Made by a program: the position numbers and the translations under genes. A model generated the notes under the pieces. The model saw only the letters and a list, made by a program, of their open reading frames with translations. It did no database searches and was not told where the DNA came from. A stretch of DNA of 64,000 nucleotides. Origin: an uncultured Colwellia sp. Its GTDB lineage: Bacteria > Pseudomonadota > Gammaproteobacteria > Enterobacterales > Alteromonadaceae. The stretch is taken from assembly GCA_913058395.1 (NCBI GenBank), contig CAJXQI010000004.1, positions 62,001 to 126,000 on the forward strand, given 5' to 3'. Position 1 is the stretch's first letter. Each line of letters opens with the position of its first letter. This document shows, one piece after another, positions 17,734 to 27,048 of this stretch.

Positions 17734-18822
17734 ATGACAAATAAAACAGTATTACATGCTAAGCACTTAGAAGCTGGCGCTAAAATGGTTGATTTCTACG
17801 GCTGGGATATGCCAATCAACTATGGTTCTCAAATTGAAGAACATCATGCTGTGCGCACAGACGCTGGTATGTTCGATGTTTCACACATGACTATTGTTGA
17901 TGTTAAAGGCGCAGATGCTCAAGCATTCTTACGTAAATTAGTCATTAACGACGTAGCAAAATTAGACGTTGCTGGTAAAGCACTATACACAGGTATGTGT
18001 AACCACGAAGGTGGCGTTATTGATGACTTAATCGTTTATTTCTTCACTAACACTGACTACCGTTTAGTGGTTAACTCAGCAACACGTGTAAAAGATTTAG
18101 CGTGGATTGCCGAACAATCTGCAGGTTTTGACGTAACGGTTACCGAACGTCCTGAATTTGCCATGATCGCCGTACAAGGCCCACAAGCAAAAGCGAAAGT
18201 TGCCACATTACTTAACGCAGAACAAACAGCGGCAGTTGAATGTATGAAGCCATTCTTCTCAGCACAAGCTGGCGACTTATTTATCGCAACAACAGGTTAC
18301 ACAGGTGAAAACGGTTACGAAATCGCACTACCTGCTGACCAAGCTGCTGATTTATGGCAACAACTTCTTGATGCTGGCGTTAAACCTTGTGGTTTAGGTG
18401 CTCGTGACACTTTACGTTTAGAAGCTGGTATGAACCTTTACGGTTTAGACATGGACGAAAGCGTTTCTCCATTAGCCGCTAACATGGCTTGGACAATTAG
18501 CTGGGAACCAGAAGACCGCAACTTTAACGGTCGTGAAGTTATTGCCGCTCAACGTGCAGCTGGCGACCAACCTAAACTTGTTGGTTTAGTACTTGAAGAG
18601 AAAGGCGTATTACGTACTGGTCTTAAAGTAATCACCGCAGAAGGCGAGGGTATTATTACTTCAGGTACTTTCTCTCCAACATTAGGTCACAGTATTGCTA
18701 TGGCACGCGTACCACGCAGTGTTAAATTAGGCGATACCGTAGAAGTTGAAATGCGTAAAAAGCTAGTTAAAGTTCAAGTAATTAAGCCAAGCTTCGTACG
18801 TAATGGTAAAAAAGTTTTTTAA
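17734..18822 (+). CDS. gcvT: Glycine cleavage system T protein (aminomethyltransferase)
   Basis: Transfers the methylene group from the aminomethyl-lipoyl arm of GcvH to tetrahydrofolate, releasing ammonia. From the ATG at 17734 the protein has 362 residues, the usual length, and begins in register with E. coli GcvT; the in-frame GTG at 17722 would add four. Family features include [26 protein letters not shown], the Asp-containing [17 protein letters not shown] and the C-terminal VRNGKKVF. It is the first gene of the gcvTHP cluster. Confidence 0.97.
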   Translation: MTNKTVLHAKHLEAGAKMVDFYGWDMPINYGSQIEEHHAVRTDAGMFDVSHMTIVDVKGADAQAFLRKLVINDVAKLDVAGKALYTGMCNHEGGVIDDLIVYFFTNTDYRLVVNSATRVKDLAWIAEQSAGFDVTVTERPEFAMIAVQGPQAKAKVATLLNAEQTAAVECMKPFFSAQAGDLFIATTGYTGENGYEIALPADQAADLWQQLLDAGVKPCGLGARDTLRLEAGMNLYGLDMDESVSPLAANMAWTISWEPEDRNFNGREVIAAQRAAGDQPKLVGLVLEEKGVLRTGLKVITAEGEGIITSGTFSPTLGHSIAMARVPRSVKLGDTVEVEMRKKLVKVQVIKPSFVRNGKKVF

Positions 18823-18890
18823 CAACATTGCTTTAAATCAACTTTCATTCGTTGGTTAGCAAACTAGGTTAAAAACGCTGAAATTTTAGG

Positions 18891-18934
18891 CTATAGTATG
18901 AGGTGAATGGCGCAGGCCAAGCTTGATACTATAG
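18891..18934. repeat. Inverted repeat between gcvT and gcvH
   Basis: CTATAGTAT (18891-18899) and ATACTATAG (18926-18934) are perfect complements around a 26-base loop. The hairpin has no T-tract and ends 43 bases before gcvH. It might attenuate or stabilise the message, or be an operator. Confidence 0.5.
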
Positions 18935-18977
18935 ACGTTTACACAAAAATTAAAAAATAAAGATTAGGAACAAAACA

Positions 18978-19367
18978 ATGAGCAACATTCCTTCAGAATT
19001 AAAATACGCAACATCACACGAATGGGTACGCAACGAAGGTAACGGTGTCGTTACTATCGGTATTACTGAGCACGCACAAGACCTTTTAGGTGACATGGTA
19101 TTCGTTGAATTACCAGATGTTGGCGATGCAGTAAGCACTGGCGACGACGTTGCTGTTGCAGAATCTGTAAAAGCAGCTTCAGACATTTACGCACCAGTAT
19201 CTGGTGAAGTAATTGAAGTGAATGAAGAGCTTGAAGATTCACCAGAATTAGTAAACTCAGATGCCTTTGGTGGCGGTTGGTTGTTCAAACTAAAAATTGA
19301 AGACGAAGGCGAGTTAGATAGCTTGCTTGATGCGGAAGGTTACGCAAACTCGATCGACGAAGACTAA
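18978..19367 (+). CDS. gcvH: Glycine cleavage system H protein
   Basis: The 129-residue lipoyl carrier that shuttles the aminomethyl group between GcvP, GcvT and the dihydrolipoyl dehydrogenase. The lipoylation site is Lys65 in [16 protein letters not shown]. The whole length fits the single lipoyl-domain fold. AGGAACAAAACA precedes the ATG. It is located between gcvT and gcvP, with 155 and 304 non-coding bases on either side. Confidence 0.97.
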   Translation: MSNIPSELKYATSHEWVRNEGNGVVTIGITEHAQDLLGDMVFVELPDVGDAVSTGDDVAVAESVKAASDIYAPVSGEVIEVNEELEDSPELVNSDAFGGGWLFKLKIEDEGELDSLLDAEGYANSIDED

Positions 19368-19671
19368 TTTTTTGTCACATTTTGCGTTTATGCTGCGTTG
19401 CTATCGTTATTCGTCTTAATCACTTAGCTGTTATTTAGCTAAGGGCTTACTAAGTTCAGAAGACTCATAACGTTAGTGCCTTGCTTACATGGATGTAAGT
19501 ACTTAGGTTAAGTCAGGAACAATTAACCTGTGTCTAAACGACAGACTGTTTACGAAAATCTGTTTAAGCCTCGAAGATTCATCTGAATACCGAGGCTTTC
19601 TTTTATTTAAATATTTTTAATTACGGTTAACTCAGGTTAATCAGTAAACTATTTTATAGAGAAGCTGTTTT
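19368..19671. other. Spacer between gcvH and gcvP
   Basis: No gene. It contains hairpin CTTACAT-GG-ATGTAAG (19484-19499) and a strong terminator at 19566-19604. Because the terminator lies between gcvH and gcvP, either it ends or attenuates the gcvTH message, or gcvP has its own promoter in the last 70 bases. A small RNA ending at the terminator is possible but there is no direct sign of a promoter for one. Confidence 0.55.
19566..19604 (+). terminator. Rho-independent terminator within the gcv cluster
   Basis: AAGCCTCG pairs with CGAGGCTT, with an inner ATTCA/TGAAT stem, followed by TCTTTT. It sits downstream of gcvH and 68 bases upstream of gcvP. Confidence 0.8.
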
Positions 19672-22557
19672 ATGACTACTCAATCATTAAAAGACTTAGA
19701 GCAAACTCAAGACTTTATTCGTCGCCACATTGGCCCTAATGCCGAACAAACTCAAGCCATGTTAAATGACATTGGTGCCGAGTCTGTTGATGCACTTATC
19801 GACGAAATCGTTCCTTCAGACATTCGCTTAGCAAACTTACCAGCGATTGAAGAAAGTAAAACAGAAGTACAAGCACTTGCTGACTTAAAAGCAGTTGCTG
19901 GCTTGAATAAAGTAAACGACACCTACATTGGTTTAGGTTACTACGGCACATTAACGCCGAACGTTATTTTACGTAACGTGTTAGAAAATCCAGGCTGGTA
20001 CACGGCATACACGCCTTACCAACCAGAAATTGCTCAAGGTCGTTTAGAGTCATTATTAAACTACCAACAAATGTGTTTAGACCTTACAGGTTTAGACCTA
20101 GCGTCGGCTTCATTACTTGATGAAGGTACGGCAGCAGCTGAAGCGATGGCGTTAGCTAAGCGTGTTTCTAAAAACAAAAAATCAAATACATTCTTTATCT
20201 CAAGTGATGTTTACCCACAAACAATCGACGTTGTTAAACAACGTGCAGAAATGTTTGGTTTTGAAATCGTTGTCGCTCCGGCTGACGAAGTGGTTGATCA
20301 CGATGTATTTGGTGCCATTTTACAATACCCAAGCGCAACAGGTGAAGTACGTGATATTTCAGACCTAATCGCTAAAGTACACGAGAAAAAAGGTATTGTT
20401 GCAGTAGCAGCCGATATCATGAGCTTAGTGCTATTAAAAGCGCCAGGCGAGCTAGGTGCTGACGCCGTAATCGGTTCAAGCCAACGCTTTGGTGTACCAA
20501 TGGGCTACGGCGGACCACACGCAGCATTCTTCACCACATCAGACAAATACAAACGTTCATTACCAGGTCGTATTATTGGTGTATCAAAAGATACTCGTGA
20601 TAACCCAGCACTTCGTATGGCAATGCAAACACGCGAGCAACACATTCGTCGTGAAAAAGCCAACTCAAACATTTGTACTGCACAGGTATTATTAGCGAAC
20701 ATGGCTGCGTTCTACGCGGTTTACCATGGTCCTAAAGGCTTAAAAGTTATTGCTGAACGTATTCACCGTTTTACTGACATTTTATGTTTAGGTACAGCAA
20801 CGAAAGGCTTAACCGCTATTCACGCTAACTACTTCGACACACTAACGTTTAACGCTGACAACAAAGACGAAATTGTTGCCCGCGCATTAGCCGCAGGCGT
20901 TAACTTCCGTACTGATGTTGATGGTCAAATCAGTGTTTCATTAGATGAAACCACAACGCGTGAAAAAGTTGCTGGCTTATTTGATATTTTATTAGGCGAA
21001 GGTCATGGCTTAGACGTAGCAGCACTTGATCAACAAATACTTGATTGTGGTCACTCGTCAATTCCTGCTTCACTTGTACGTGAATCAGCAATATTAACGC
21101 ACCCAGTATTTAACCAGTATCACAGTGAAACTGAGATGCTACGTTACATCAAAAAACTTGAAAACAAAGATTTAGCATTGAACCACTCAATGATCTCTTT
21201 AGGTTCTTGTACCATGAAGCTAAATGCAACAGCACAAATGATCCCAGTATCATGGCCTGAATTTGCAAACATGCACCCATTTGCTCCTGTTGACCAAGCA
21301 CAAGGTTACAAGCAAATGATTGACGAACTAGGTGACTGGTTAGTTGAGCTTACTGGCTACGACAACATTTCAATGCAACCAAACTCAGGTGCGCAGGGTG
21401 AATATGCAGGTCTTATCGCCATTCACAAATACCACGAAAGCCGTGGCGACGCTCACCGTAACATTTGTTTAATTCCATCATCTGCTCATGGTACTAACCC
21501 AGCGTCAGCGCAAATGGTTGGTATGAAAGTGGTTGTGGTTGATTGTGACAAAGAAGGTAACGTTGACATGGACGACTTACGTGCGAAAGCAAGTGAGTTA
21601 GCCGACAGCCTTTCTTGTATCATGATCACATACCCGTCAACGCACGGTGTATACGAAACAACCATTGCAGAAATTTGTAACATCGTACATGAACACGGCG
21701 GCCAAGTTTACCTTGATGGCGCAAACATGAACGCACAAGTAGGCGTTACATCACCAGGTTTCATTGGTGCTGATGTTTCTCACTTGAACCTACACAAAAC
21801 TTTCGCTATTCCACACGGTGGCGGTGGTCCAGGTATGGGTCCTATTGGCGTTAAATCGCACTTAGCACCATTCTTACCTGACCATGCCTTAATCAATGTA
21901 AGCGAAAGCACACAAGGTAATGGCGCAGTTTCAGCAGCACCATACGGTAGTGCAGGTATTTTATGTATCTCATACCTATACGTTGCCTTGTTAGGTAAAA
22001 AAGGTGTTACTGACGCAACTAAATACGCGATCACTAACGCTAACTACTTAGCTAAAAAATTAGGCCAACATTACCCAATTTTATACGCAGGGAAAAATGG
22101 CCGTGTAGCACACGAATGTATTATCGACTTACGCCCACTGAAAGCGGAATCAGGTATTACTGAAGTAGACATGGCTAAACGCTTAATGGACTACGGTTTC
22201 CACGCACCAACCATGTCGTTCCCAGTAGCGGGTACCTTCATGATTGAGCCTACAGAATCTGAGTCTAAAGTTGAACTTGACCGTTTCGTAGAAGCCATGG
22301 TTTGTATTCGCGAAGAAGTACGTAAAGTTGAATCTGGTGAGTGGTCAAGCGACGACAACCCATTACACAACGCACCACATACACTAGCGGATATTACTGA
22401 TACTTGGGATCGTGCTTACTCGATTCAAGAAGCAGTATTCCCAGTGCCTGCGGCAGCAGCGAATAAATTCTGGCCAACCGTAAACCGTATTGATGATGTA
22501 TACGGGGACAGAAATTTAATTTGTTCATGTCCAAGTGTGGATACGTATAAAGACTAG
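19672..22557 (+). CDS. gcvP: Glycine decarboxylase, P protein (PLP-dependent)
   Basis: Decarboxylates glycine and passes the aminomethyl group to lipoyl-GcvH. The 961-residue protein is the fused (alpha2-type) form with N- and C-terminal halves each of aminotransferase fold. Diagnostic segments are DFIRRHIGP at the N-terminus, [22 protein letters not shown], and the PLP-binding lysine near residue 708 in [19 protein letters not shown]. It follows gcvH after a 304-base spacer that includes a terminator. A terminator also follows it. Confidence 0.98.
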   Translation: MTTQSLKDLEQTQDFIRRHIGPNAEQTQAMLNDIGAESVDALIDEIVPSDIRLANLPAIEESKTEVQALADLKAVAGLNKVNDTYIGLGYYGTLTPNVILRNVLENPGWYTAYTPYQPEIAQGRLESLLNYQQMCLDLTGLDLASASLLDEGTAAAEAMALAKRVSKNKKSNTFFISSDVYPQTIDVVKQRAEMFGFEIVVAPADEVVDHDVFGAILQYPSATGEVRDISDLIAKVHEKKGIVAVAADIMSLVLLKAPGELGADAVIGSSQRFGVPMGYGGPHAAFFTTSDKYKRSLPGRIIGVSKDTRDNPALRMAMQTREQHIRREKANSNICTAQVLLANMAAFYAVYHGPKGLKVIAERIHRFTDILCLGTATKGLTAIHANYFDTLTFNADNKDEIVARALAAGVNFRTDVDGQISVSLDETTTREKVAGLFDILLGEGHGLDVAALDQQILDCGHSSIPASLVRESAILTHPVFNQYHSETEMLRYIKKLENKDLALNHSMISLGSCTMKLNATAQMIPVSWPEFANMHPFAPVDQAQGYKQMIDELGDWLVELTGYDNISMQPNSGAQGEYAGLIAIHKYHESRGDAHRNICLIPSSAHGTNPASAQMVGMKVVVVDCDKEGNVDMDDLRAKASELADSLSCIMITYPSTHGVYETTIAEICNIVHEHGGQVYLDGANMNAQVGVTSPGFIGADVSHLNLHKTFAIPHGGGGPGMGPIGVKSHLAPFLPDHALINVSESTQGNGAVSAAPYGSAGILCISYLYVALLGKKGVTDATKYAITNANYLAKKLGQHYPILYAGKNGRVAHECIIDLRPLKAESGITEVDMAKRLMDYGFHAPTMSFPVAGTFMIEPTESESKVELDRFVEAMVCIREEVRKVESGEWSSDDNPLHNAPHTLADITDTWDRAYSIQEAVFPVPAAAANKFWPTVNRIDDVYGDRNLICSCPSVDTYKD

Positions 22558-22579
22558 TAACTAGTTGATATATAATAAT

Positions 22580-22607
22580 AAAAAGCGAGATAAGGCTCGC
22601 TTTTTTT
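22580..22607 (+). terminator. Rho-independent terminator after gcvP
   Basis: AAAAGCGAG and CTCGCTTTT form a nine-pair stem around a six-base loop, followed by a T run. Confidence 0.9.
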
Positions 22608-22663
22608 GTGGGTGTGTGTATGATGAAATTATGTAAATATAAATACCTCTTAAATGGAATTTA

Positions 22664-24535
22664 ATGTCTAAATACTCTGTAAAAGATCTTGCTCAGTTTC
22701 TAAAAAAATCAAAAGAAAGCGGCTCTCCCTTTGTTTTATTTACTGGCGCGGGTTGTTCAAAATCTGCAGGGATCCCATTAGCTGGCGAATTAGTTGATGA
22801 AATCAATCGGGATTTTGAGCTAGAACTCAAAGGGCTATCTAAAGAGGATAGGCAAGATTACGGAAAATGTATGTCTGTTCTTGTTAAAGAAGACAGACGC
22901 AAATTGATTAGTAATTATATTAACGGAGCAAAAATAAATTGGACGCATATAGCAATAGCTTTACTTATTGAAAAAGGGTATTTTCAACGAATTCTAACAT
23001 TCAACTTTGATAACCTTTTAGCAAGGAGCAGTGGGCTATTAGGACTTTATCCTGCAACTTATGATTTAACTACAGCAGATCTTGATTTACATAATCTAAT
23101 TGTTGAACCTGCAGTAGTTCACATTCACGGACAAAGTCATGGGTTTACACTATTAAATACTGATGAAGAAACTTCTAAGCATGCGGAAAACTTAGAGCAC
23201 TTTATAGCATCAACATTGAATAATTCCCCTACTTTGTTTGTTGGCTATAGTGGGTGTGCAGATGCTTTCTTTCCGATACTAGAAAAAAAGTATACTGGTC
23301 AACATAGATTGTTTTGGTCCGGTCGAGTGGAGGATTCACCTGAGCATTTAAATAATTCACTATTGAAAAACTATGGGAGTTTTGCACATTATATACGTGG
23401 TGAAGATTCTGATATTTTTTTTATAGAATTAGCTCGGGAACTGGGGTGCTTCCCTCCAAAAATATTTACAGACCCATATAAACACTTATTAAATGAATTA
23501 TCTCATGTTACTGACTTTCCTGTGCATGAAACAACCCATACTGATATTTTTGTAAATATTAAAAAACAATTAAAAAGAGATAGTGAACGGTATCTTAAAC
23601 AATCAACTATACATAGCGAAAAACTGTTACTAGAAGGGAATTATGACAAATTAATTTCTTTATATGAGAGTAATAGGTCACAAAACAAAAATGTTTTAAA
23701 TGATGTTAGTTTAGCGTACTTCCATAAAGCATATAAATTACAACATAGTGTCGAAAGTAAGGATATACATGAAGTTTTAGATGATGTCATTACATTATAT
23801 GAAAACGCCTTAGCTATTAATCCAAACCTTTCTTTTGCTCATAATAATTTAGGGGCACTGAATGGTGATTTAGCTAAGCAAACTTTTAGTAATAATGAAG
23901 CATTGGAACTTCATAATAGAGCCATTGAAAAATATAAAATGGCAATTGAAGTTGAGCCAAAAATGGCGTTATCAAACCAAAACTTACTTTTGGCTTATAG
24001 TGAAATTGGTGATGTTGCAGCCCACCTTGACTTAGATGCCAGTATATATTTCAGATTAGCATGTGAACATGCTTCAAGTATTCTACCTATAATCGAGAAT
24101 GATAGTCATTTATTGCATTGTTTTTCGTATGTTATCCACAGGTTTAACCAAGTTTCTAATGAACATGATTTTATATCACCAATATTGAATGAATTAATTT
24201 TATATTTGGAAAAAATGAATAACAAGGTTCAAAATGATTTAGATATATTAGGAGCTTTAGGTTTACTTTACATTACAAAGTTCTCTATGAATTCGGATAA
24301 CAAAAATATTGAATTAGCAATGAGTTATATGAAAATAGTTGAAACTATTGATGAGTTTAATATTTACGATATGGGATGCGCATTTGCCTTAACTAATCAA
24401 TTGGAAAAATGCAGAGAAATATTTGAAAAAATGAATAACGCAGGTAAATTACAAAATAAAAAACATTTATTGATAGATAAAGATTTAGAAGTAATCAGGG
24501 AGTTAGATTGGTTTAAAAATATAATGAGTGATTAA
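22664..24535 (+). CDS. SIR2-family NADase-like protein with C-terminal TPR repeats
   Basis: A 623-residue protein. The N-terminal ~260 residues form a SIR2-like Rossmann domain: GAGCS at 28-32, TFNFDNLLA at about 113, HIHGQ at about 153 and VGYSGCAD at about 193. These are the NAD-binding and catalytic (Asn, His) positions of the SIR2_2 type. The rest, from about 330, is helical with TPR-like repeats (FAHNNLGALNGDL; ALSNQNLLLAYSEIGD). Known relatives with SIR2 plus a helical-repeat sensor (DSR1, DSR2, ThsA) degrade NAD during phage infection; this role here is inferred. No partner gene is adjacent. It has terminators on the upstream side, a poor ribosome-binding site and lower GC than gcvP, which suggests acquisition. 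Confidence 0.8.
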   Translation: MSKYSVKDLAQFLKKSKESGSPFVLFTGAGCSKSAGIPLAGELVDEINRDFELELKGLSKEDRQDYGKCMSVLVKEDRRKLISNYINGAKINWTHIAIALLIEKGYFQRILTFNFDNLLARSSGLLGLYPATYDLTTADLDLHNLIVEPAVVHIHGQSHGFTLLNTDEETSKHAENLEHFIASTLNNSPTLFVGYSGCADAFFPILEKKYTGQHRLFWSGRVEDSPEHLNNSLLKNYGSFAHYIRGEDSDIFFIELARELGCFPPKIFTDPYKHLLNELSHVTDFPVHETTHTDIFVNIKKQLKRDSERYLKQSTIHSEKLLLEGNYDKLISLYESNRSQNKNVLNDVSLAYFHKAYKLQHSVESKDIHEVLDDVITLYENALAINPNLSFAHNNLGALNGDLAKQTFSNNEALELHNRAIEKYKMAIEVEPKMALSNQNLLLAYSEIGDVAAHLDLDASIYFRLACEHASSILPIIENDSHLLHCFSYVIHRFNQVSNEHDFISPILNELILYLEKMNNKVQNDLDILGALGLLYITKFSMNSDNKNIELAMSYMKIVETIDEFNIYDMGCAFALTNQLEKCREIFEKMNNAGKLQNKKHLLIDKDLEVIRELDWFKNIMSD

Positions 24536-24620
24536 TAGCACTAACTAATCGTTGTGGCAGTGACTCGGCAACTGCTCCTCGACAATTGCTCCGGCATCCA
24601 TGCAGTCGACCCCGACGCTA

Positions 24621-24637
24621 AGCAGAGAATCAAACTC
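24621..24637. repeat. 17-bp imperfect direct repeat, left copy (flanks PEP-CTERM gene)
   Basis: AGCAGAGAATCAAACTC matches AGTAGAGATTCAAACTC at 25577-25593 at 15 of 17 positions. It is part of a locally GC-richer segment (24551-24650) that also contains near-repeated CGGCAACTGCTCC/CGACAATTGCTCC. Read on the minus strand, both copies look like a tRNA T-arm (GAG TTTGAWT CTC). Recombination site or chance is undecided. Confidence 0.4.
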
Positions 24638-24811
24638 CAACCGTTAGAGGCTAATAAAATTCCGTGTAGTCGTCTCGCGACTGAACATGGTTATTTTTAC
24701 CTGTTTCATATTCTTTGCACATTTGCTTGTTAGTATCCCACTCAACTGTTTTAACAATACTTTTAAGTAAAACAATTTTTACTATCAATTCAGCATATTT
24801 GGAGTAGTTGG

Positions 24812-25501
24812 ATGAATATTATCAATAAATCAATAGCGATACTGGCTTTGGTATTTGCAGGGGCAAGTGCTCAAGTACATGCGGGGTTAATTTCTACCTC
24901 AACCAACGGTGGTAATAATTTTGTGCCGTTTGGCGGTACTGTTACTCAATACCAATCGCTTTATAGTGGCGATATGTTCGGTGGTGGCTTAGTTGAAATT
25001 ACCTCTTTAGATTTTTTCTATGCTCGGGGTGGTGATGGTTTAGTTGATGGTGACTTTCAGATTTCATTATCTACTTCTGATTATATAAGTATGGTTACTC
25101 CCGCTGTAACTAATGTTAGCTATGTGGAAGCATTAAGCGAAGGCACGAACATATTTTCACAGCAAGCCGATATTGCAATTGTTGACGGAAAAATATCTTT
25201 TAATGGTAGCTTTGTCTTTGATTCTTCATATAACTTAATTATCGATATTGTTAACCTAGGTGCTGACAGTGGCTCTGACTGGGAGCGTTTTAAAACAGCT
25301 CATAATTTCGACAATTATGCATTGGGTAGACGTTTTACCTATTTAAATAACAGTGGTGGCTCTGCCGAATCAAATTCTAGTTCTAGTGAAGTTGCTGTTC
25401 AATTTGGTTTCAATACTGTGTCGGTACCAGAGCCTTCTTCACTTGCTTTGTTTTTTCTAAGTTGTATTTTTCTAGCTCGAATGAGAATTAAAGTGAAGTA
25501 A
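24812..25501 (+). CDS. PEP-CTERM sorting domain protein
   Basis: A 229-residue exported protein. An N-terminal signal peptide (IAILALVFAGASAQVHA) precedes a Gly/Ser/Asn-rich beta-type body of unknown function. The C-terminus has the PEP-CTERM signature: VPEPSSLAL near 205, a hydrophobic helix, then basic RMRIKVK. Such proteins are processed by an exosortase and are linked to exopolysaccharide/biofilm in PEP-CTERM bacteria; no exosortase gene is in this window. It starts at the ATG at 24812 after GGAG. It is a single gene with its own terminator, bracketed by an imperfect 17-bp direct repeat. Confidence 0.85.
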   Translation: MNIINKSIAILALVFAGASAQVHAGLISTSTNGGNNFVPFGGTVTQYQSLYSGDMFGGGLVEITSLDFFYARGGDGLVDGDFQISLSTSDYISMVTPAVTNVSYVEALSEGTNIFSQQADIAIVDGKISFNGSFVFDSSYNLIIDIVNLGADSGSDWERFKTAHNFDNYALGRRFTYLNNSGGSAESNSSSSEVAVQFGFNTVSVPEPSSLALFFLSCIFLARMRIKVK

Positions 25502-25529
25502 TTTCTAGGCAATACTTTTTTGTATATAA

Positions 25530-25555
25530 AAGTGAGCTTTCAGCTCATTTTTTTT
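25530..25555 (+). terminator. Rho-independent terminator after the PEP-CTERM gene
   Basis: TGAGCT-TTC-AGCTCA hairpin (25533-25547) with an eight-T tail. Confidence 0.85.
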
Positions 25556-25576
25556 AATACTATCGCTGTGGTGCCA

Positions 25577-25593
25577 AGTAGAGATTCAAACTC
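25577..25593. repeat. 17-bp imperfect direct repeat, right copy
   Basis: Second copy of the repeat at 24621-24637, 956 bases away. On the minus strand it forms a perfect five-pair TAGAG/CTCTA stem with a seven-base loop, followed by CTTGGCACCA, like the 3' end of a tRNA. No complete tRNA fold could be built upstream of it. Confidence 0.4.
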
Positions 25594-25735
25594 TATGCCT
25601 TGTGTTCGATGAGCACTTTTATGTGACGAAAATTAATCTGAAGTGACTTTTACGTTTAAATTGCCGCTAAAACTCGTAAGTCTGTTATTACTTAAGAAAC
25701 TTGGTACAATGCCATTTTTTGATTTTAGGTAGCCA

Positions 25736-26065
25736 ATGAATAAAGGTAATGAGCCACTACACGGCATTAAACTTGAACAAATTCTAACTGAACTTGAGAA
25801 GGAAGTTGGTTGGGATAAAATGGGTGAGTTACTTAATATTCGTTGTTTTCTCAATAAACCGCGCCTTAAATCAAGTTTAAAATTTCTTCGTACAACCCCT
25901 TGGGCGCGCAGTAGAGTTGAAATTTTATACTTGAAAACATTTTGTAGTAAGCATAAATCAACGGGGAATGTGATCAGGGGCATACTGTCTCAGAAAACAA
26001 CCGCACCGGAAAAGACTTCCCGCAAGCCTGCGCCATTTGTTTGGCCGACATTGGACGATAAATAA
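25736..26065 (+). CDS. VF530 family DNA-binding protein (DUF2132)
   Basis: A 109-residue small basic protein whose first ~75 residues match the VF530/DUF2132 family: PLHGIKLEQILTELEK, NIRCFLNKPRLKSSLKFLR and TPWARSRVEILYL. The Vibrio member has a DNA-binding-like fold; the cellular role is not established. The C-terminal ~35 residues are a Lys/Pro/Thr-rich tail. A frame on the opposite strand is a shadow. Monocistronic and convergent with the S4 protein gene. Confidence 0.88.
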   Translation: MNKGNEPLHGIKLEQILTELEKEVGWDKMGELLNIRCFLNKPRLKSSLKFLRTTPWARSRVEILYLKTFCSKHKSTGNVIRGILSQKTTAPEKTSRKPAPFVWPTLDDK

Positions 26066-26263
26066 GCGAGATAGCTAACACTGACGTGATTAAGCATTAT
26101 GTAGTGAATGTCAGGTTAACGTTAATGCTAAAGTTGAAGTTAAAGTTATCAGATGATTGTTACCTAAAAATGATAATTTATACTCTTGCTTCTGCATTCA
26201 TGCCGTCAACTCTGTCGCCAAGCTGAGGATGATTTTTTAACGTCGATGTGTTGTTGTTTTCAC

Positions 26264-26305
26264 AAAAAAACGAAAAGCCTTTATCATCAAGCTTTTCGTT
26301 TTTTT
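26264..26305. terminator. Bidirectional rho-independent terminator
   Basis: CGAAAAGC (26271-26278) and GCTTTTCG (26291-26298) are flanked by seven A and seven T. It separates the convergent VF530 and S4-domain genes. Confidence 0.88.
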
Positions 26306-26344
26306 ATGTCGTTTTTTTAATTACGGTAGAGTTTTAGCTAATAA

Positions 26345-26734
26345 TTAAACCGAAGCCGGCTTTCTTTTCGATGCTTCTACCGCTGATTTTGACGATGGCT
26401 TGGTATTTGTTTCTGATGAAGCTACCGATGCTTTACTTTTAGCTCTTTTTTTCTTTTTTGCATTTTTATTTGCTGAAACAACCGTATCAATAAATTCAGC
26501 TGATTTTTTGCTTGGGTTATAAGCGATTTTAATCGTTTTACCGTTAAATTCGATAACATCGCCGTGGCGAATTTTTTTACGTTTTTGAACGATAACTTTA
26601 TTATTTACTGAAATATTACCTTCACTGATCATGGTTTTAGCTTCGCCGCCGCCACCAACCATGTTGGAAATTTTGAGTAACTTATAAAGTTCTATCGGTT
26701 CAACACAAATGTCGAAAGTTGAATGTTCAGACAT
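26345..26734 (-). CDS. S4-domain RNA-binding protein (YbcJ-like) with basic tail
   Basis: A 129-residue protein. The first ~75 residues are an S4 RNA-binding domain like E. coli YbcJ (IELYKLLKISNMVGGGGEAK, ISEGNISVNN, KKIRHGDVIEFNGKTI). The last ~45 residues are a low-complexity Lys/Ala/Ser tail (NAKKKKRAKSKAS), longer than in YbcJ, which would add nonspecific RNA affinity. Role is probably in ribosome or RNA metabolism; not established. Monocistronic, with the truncated MITE copy on its 5' side. Confidence 0.85.
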   Translation of the reverse strand: MSEHSTFDICVEPIELYKLLKISNMVGGGGEAKTMISEGNISVNNKVIVQKRKKIRHGDVIEFNGKTIKIAYNPSKKSAEFIDTVVSANKNAKKKKRAKSKASVASSETNTKPSSKSAVEASKRKPASV

Positions 26735-26787
26735 GAAATACGCCTAATAATTTAAAATAGTAATATTGGTAAATTCTAACATATATA

Positions 26788-26981
26788 TATAGCCAAGCCA
26801 CTTGAATATGCAGAATTCAGCAAGTCGAAACAGGTTAGCACCAAGGCATTGATTGAATAGAGTGGCTATTTCAATGTAAAAATCAATAACGCTGGAAGTA
26901 ACTCTTTATCGTCTTGCCCGCAGGGAACTACGCTAGAAAAACAGTTCAGCGTTGCAGTACTTGATAAGGGAAAACCATCAC
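26788..26981. mobile_element. MITE-like element, copy 2 (truncated)
   Basis: Starts with TATAGCCAAGCCACTTGAAT, differing from the copy-1 terminus at a few positions, and continues collinear with the reverse complement of 9639-9450 (GAATTCAGCAAGTCGAAA, CAATAACGCTGGA, TTATCGTCTTGCCC, GCTAGAAAAACAGT, TTGATAAGG). Similarity stops near 26981, before the second terminal repeat, so this copy lacks one end. It lies between the S4 gene and a LysR gene that both read leftward. Confidence 0.7.
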
Positions 26982-27048
26982 TGTGATGATTTATAATTAG
27001 TCTTTTGAACTCAGCCCTAAATTTGTATCAATTATAGTGGCTTAGCTT

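Noticed and set aside
22664-24535. Part of a two-gene Thoeris or similar system
   Set aside because: No TIR-domain or other partner gene is adjacent; the neighbours are gcvP and a PEP-CTERM gene.
25569-25640. tRNA gene on the minus strand
   Set aside because: Only a T-arm-like stem and a GGCACCA-like end are present; no acceptor, D or anticodon arms could be formed upstream.
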